A stretch of DNA of 6,926 nt from Chloroflexota bacterium (lineage in GTDB: Bacteria > Chloroflexota > Ktedonobacteria > Ktedonobacterales > Ktedonobacteraceae). Positions 5,214 to 6,926 of this stretch are shown here, one piece after another. Both the position numbers and the translations under genes were made by a program. How positions within the stretch are numbered: position 1 is the first letter of the stretch; each line of letters opens with the position of its first letter. The stretch covers positions 1-6,926 of the forward strand of contig JAJZEJ010000084.1 of the NCBI GenBank assembly GCA_021828635.1. Reading direction: 5' to 3'. A model generated the notes under the pieces. It was given only the letters and a program-made list of their open reading frames with translations. It was not told where the DNA came from and did not search any database.

Positions 5214-6926
5214 ATGCCATCTCAAAGACCTTTACCAGAGAATGATGCACATGTAACATTTGCGTATGTTTCGCCCATCCAGCAATTTGGTGACGCGGCG
5301 TTGCTCGGTCAGTGGTTCGTCTTTCTCAAGCCAGACTGGCTGCAACGCACGAACTTTGATCAGTTATTGACTTACGCTGGTCTCTCTCAGCAGCAAATTA
5401 AAGCGGCCATTCTCTATCGTGGCAAAGAGAAGCTCAGGTTGCCGGGGGCGGAACTGGCGCAGAAACCGTTGCCACAACCCACACTGGCTGCGCTAACCTG
5501 TGATAAACAACTCTATCGCATCAAGCGTGACACCGTGCGCCTGCTGATCGCGGCTCCGCTTCAACCTAACGCTCGTCTGCGTCTCATCTTGCGCCTGAGC
5601 GGTAATCCCTATGCCGATTATCCTATCACGCTCGATGAGTATGGTTTATGTTTGTGGTCGATGCGTGACCTGCAGGAAGGCGAGTACGAGGCCGCGCTGG
5701 ATGGTTTGGCCGTTGATGTCTGTCGCTTTGAGGTTGCCGAGTATCGTCTGGCCGCGCTCAACGCCGAACTGAGCGAGCAGGAGCTAAGCGGTCACGCCCT
5801 CTCTTACACGCTTGCCATTACTGCTTTTGGACAACCTTATAGCGGCACGGTAGAGATCGAGTTGCAAGAGCGTGGTCAGCGTGTGGGCCAGCGCATGAAA
5901 GCTGCTTGCGATAGCAATGGTCTGTGCCGTGGAAGCGTCGAGTTGACTGGCACTGGCCCCTATACACTCAATATTATCGCAGGTGAGCGCACTGCGACGG
6001 TGGCGTTGAAGGGTTCGGAGCAACCACGCCGCGAGACACTGACCATCAGCGAATTGGGTCAGCGCCAGGATATGAGTCTGCTACCACTGCCAGATGCCGA
6101 GGTCTGTCGCGGTATGTATATCGCGTCTAGCGGAGCCACTACCGAGCCGTTCGCTGTGCGTCATGTGATTGGTGAGGAGATAGAGCTAACGGCTCGCGCT
6201 GATGTGGAGGCGTTGCGCATCGTGACCGTCAATGCAGCGCGTGGTACAAGCGTTGAGAAATATCACGAGCAGATTGTGAGCGGCCAACAGTTTCACCTGC
6301 CAGTACCGCCGCCCTATGGGATTGTGCTGCTCGGCGCGTTGATTGATGGACAGGCGTGGGAAGGCTGGTGTGCCGCTCTGCGTCCCAGCGCACTAAGTCT
6401 GTTATGCGAGGCACCGCAGGAGGCTCGGCCCGCCAGTCGCATTACCGTCACACTCAAAACGAACATGCCTGAGCGCGTTGTGCCGGTACAATTGATTGTC
6501 AAAGATCAGCGCCTCATCGCCCCCAGCGATCCACAGGTAGAGCTGGCGGCTGCCATCAAAAAGAATCTGACCGAATGGGAGCAGCAATCCTATACCGGTC
6601 GAGTCGAGCGCCAACTTGGCAACATCGTTACACCGCCCATCTTCGCTCCGCGTGTCATGATGGCAACGGCTACTGCATTCCTACCTTCTCCTCTGCCGCC
6701 ACAGCCGACATTTGGCAGCATGCCACCGCAACCGACTGATGCGCCGCGTCGCCCGATCCGTTCACCTTTCGGTGCGGGCAATACCGGCGCATTTCCCACC
6801 GCTATCGCTGCATCAGCTACTCAATCCATGCCAGCACCCGATGCAACAGTTATTCATGGGCCGATGATACCAGCATATGGTGGCACGACAACGGAAATGG
6901 CAGCACCAGCCACGTCAGCAACAATC
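5214..6926 (+). CDS. Alpha-2-macroglobulin-like protein (MG2, MG3 and bait-region domains), 3' end beyond window
   Basis: The frame is open for 571 codons and runs off the right edge. Residues 1-90 are unrecognised. Residues 92-165 look like an MG2 domain: CDKQLYRIKRDTVRLL matches the family pattern T-D-[KR]-x-x-Y-x-P-G-x-x-V, although Pro-Gly is replaced by Ile-Lys. This is followed by a beta-rich stretch ending in EGEYEAAL. RFEVAEYRLAAL (171-182) with FGQPYSGTVEIEL (205-217) is a typical MG3 opening. Residues 314-378 (HVIGEEIELTARAD...ALRIVTV) and 409-440 (VVPVQLIVKDQRLIAPSDP) resemble the bait-region domain of bacterial macroglobulins. Residues about 488-571 are Pro/Ala/Thr-rich and lie where the protease bait segment sits. 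A thioester motif (CGEQ), if any, would be beyond the window. Macroglobulins trap proteases. Unlike bacterial relatives that are lipoproteins or periplasmic, this one shows no signal peptide or lipobox at either possible start. The family call is from motif reading only. Confidence 0.7.
   Translation, partial: MPSQRPLPENDAHVTFAYVSPIQQFGDAALLGQWFVFLKPDWLQRTNFDQLLTYAGLSQQQIKAAILYRGKEKLRLPGAELAQKPLPQPTLAALTCDKQLYRIKRDTVRLLIAAPLQPNARLRLILRLSGNPYADYPITLDEYGLCLWSMRDLQEGEYEAALDGLAVDVCRFEVAEYRLAALNAELSEQELSGHALSYTLAITAFGQPYSGTVEIELQERGQRVGQRMKAACDSNGLCRGSVELTGTGPYTLNIIAGERTATVALKGSEQPRRETLTISELGQRQDMSLLPLPDAEVCRGMYIASSGATTEPFAVRHVIGEEIELTARADVEALRIVTVNAARGTSVEKYHEQIVSGQQFHLPVPPPYGIVLLGALIDGQAWEGWCAALRPSALSLLCEAPQEARPASRITVTLKTNMPERVVPVQLIVKDQRLIAPSDPQVELAAAIKKNLTEWEQQSYTGRVERQLGNIVTPPIFAPRVMMATATAFLPSPLPPQPTFGSMPPQPTDAPRRPIRSPFGAGNTGAFPTAIAASATQSMPAPDATVIHGPMIPAYGGTTTEMAAPATSATI
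6675..6926 (+). other. Pro/Ala/Thr-rich low-complexity, bait-like segment of the macroglobulin-like protein
   Basis: This encodes residues about 488-571, with recurring short Pro motifs (PSPLPPQPT, MPPQPT) and few charged or bulky residues apart from PRRPIRSP. It should be flexible and protease-accessible. It directly follows the bait-region-domain-like part and continues to the window edge, so its full length is unknown. Confidence 0.5.

Overview
The window most resembles a monoderm Chloroflexota genome of the Ktedonobacteria type. This is an inference from three things: moderate-to-high GC with well-spaced genes, an S53 (sedolisin) lipoprotein family, and an RDD membrane protein with a Q/Y/G/P-rich head. 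No marker gene is present to prove it. There are five protein genes: one runs off the right edge and one may start left of the window. I see no RNA gene, CRISPR array, insertion sequence or phage gene.

Layout. (1) 9-1499, plus strand: a J-domain-less protein with two DnaJ-type CxxCxGxG zinc-finger clusters. (2) 1504-1560: a long, near-perfect hairpin flanked by A and T tracts, placed as a bidirectional terminator between convergent genes. (3) 1576-2145, minus: a small RDD-family membrane protein with a prion-like cytoplasmic head. (4) 2259-3569 and 3712-5052, minus: two tandem paralogous S53 serine-carboxyl peptidases. Both are predicted lipoproteins with the full catalytic set, and both lack the large N-terminal propeptide usual for the family. 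A 31-bp imperfect inverted repeat whose arms are themselves small palindromes (REPIN-like) lies between them. (5) 5053-5213: a divergent intergenic region with the promoters. (6) 5214-6926, plus, open at the 3' edge: a large protein whose segments read as macroglobulin (alpha-2-macroglobulin-like) MG2, MG3 and bait-region domains, followed by a Pro/Ala-rich stretch. It has no visible signal peptide.

How they may work together. The two S53 lipoproteins should act on the outer face of the membrane, possibly at acidic pH as known S53 enzymes do. They probably form one transcription unit from the divergent spacer, with the inverted repeat attenuating or separating the second gene. The macroglobulin-like gene is transcribed away from them out of the same spacer. 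A protease / protease-trap relationship is tempting, but it is only suggested by position. The zinc-finger gene and the RDD gene are separated from the others by orientation and by the terminator, and nothing in the sequence links them functionally to the proteases.
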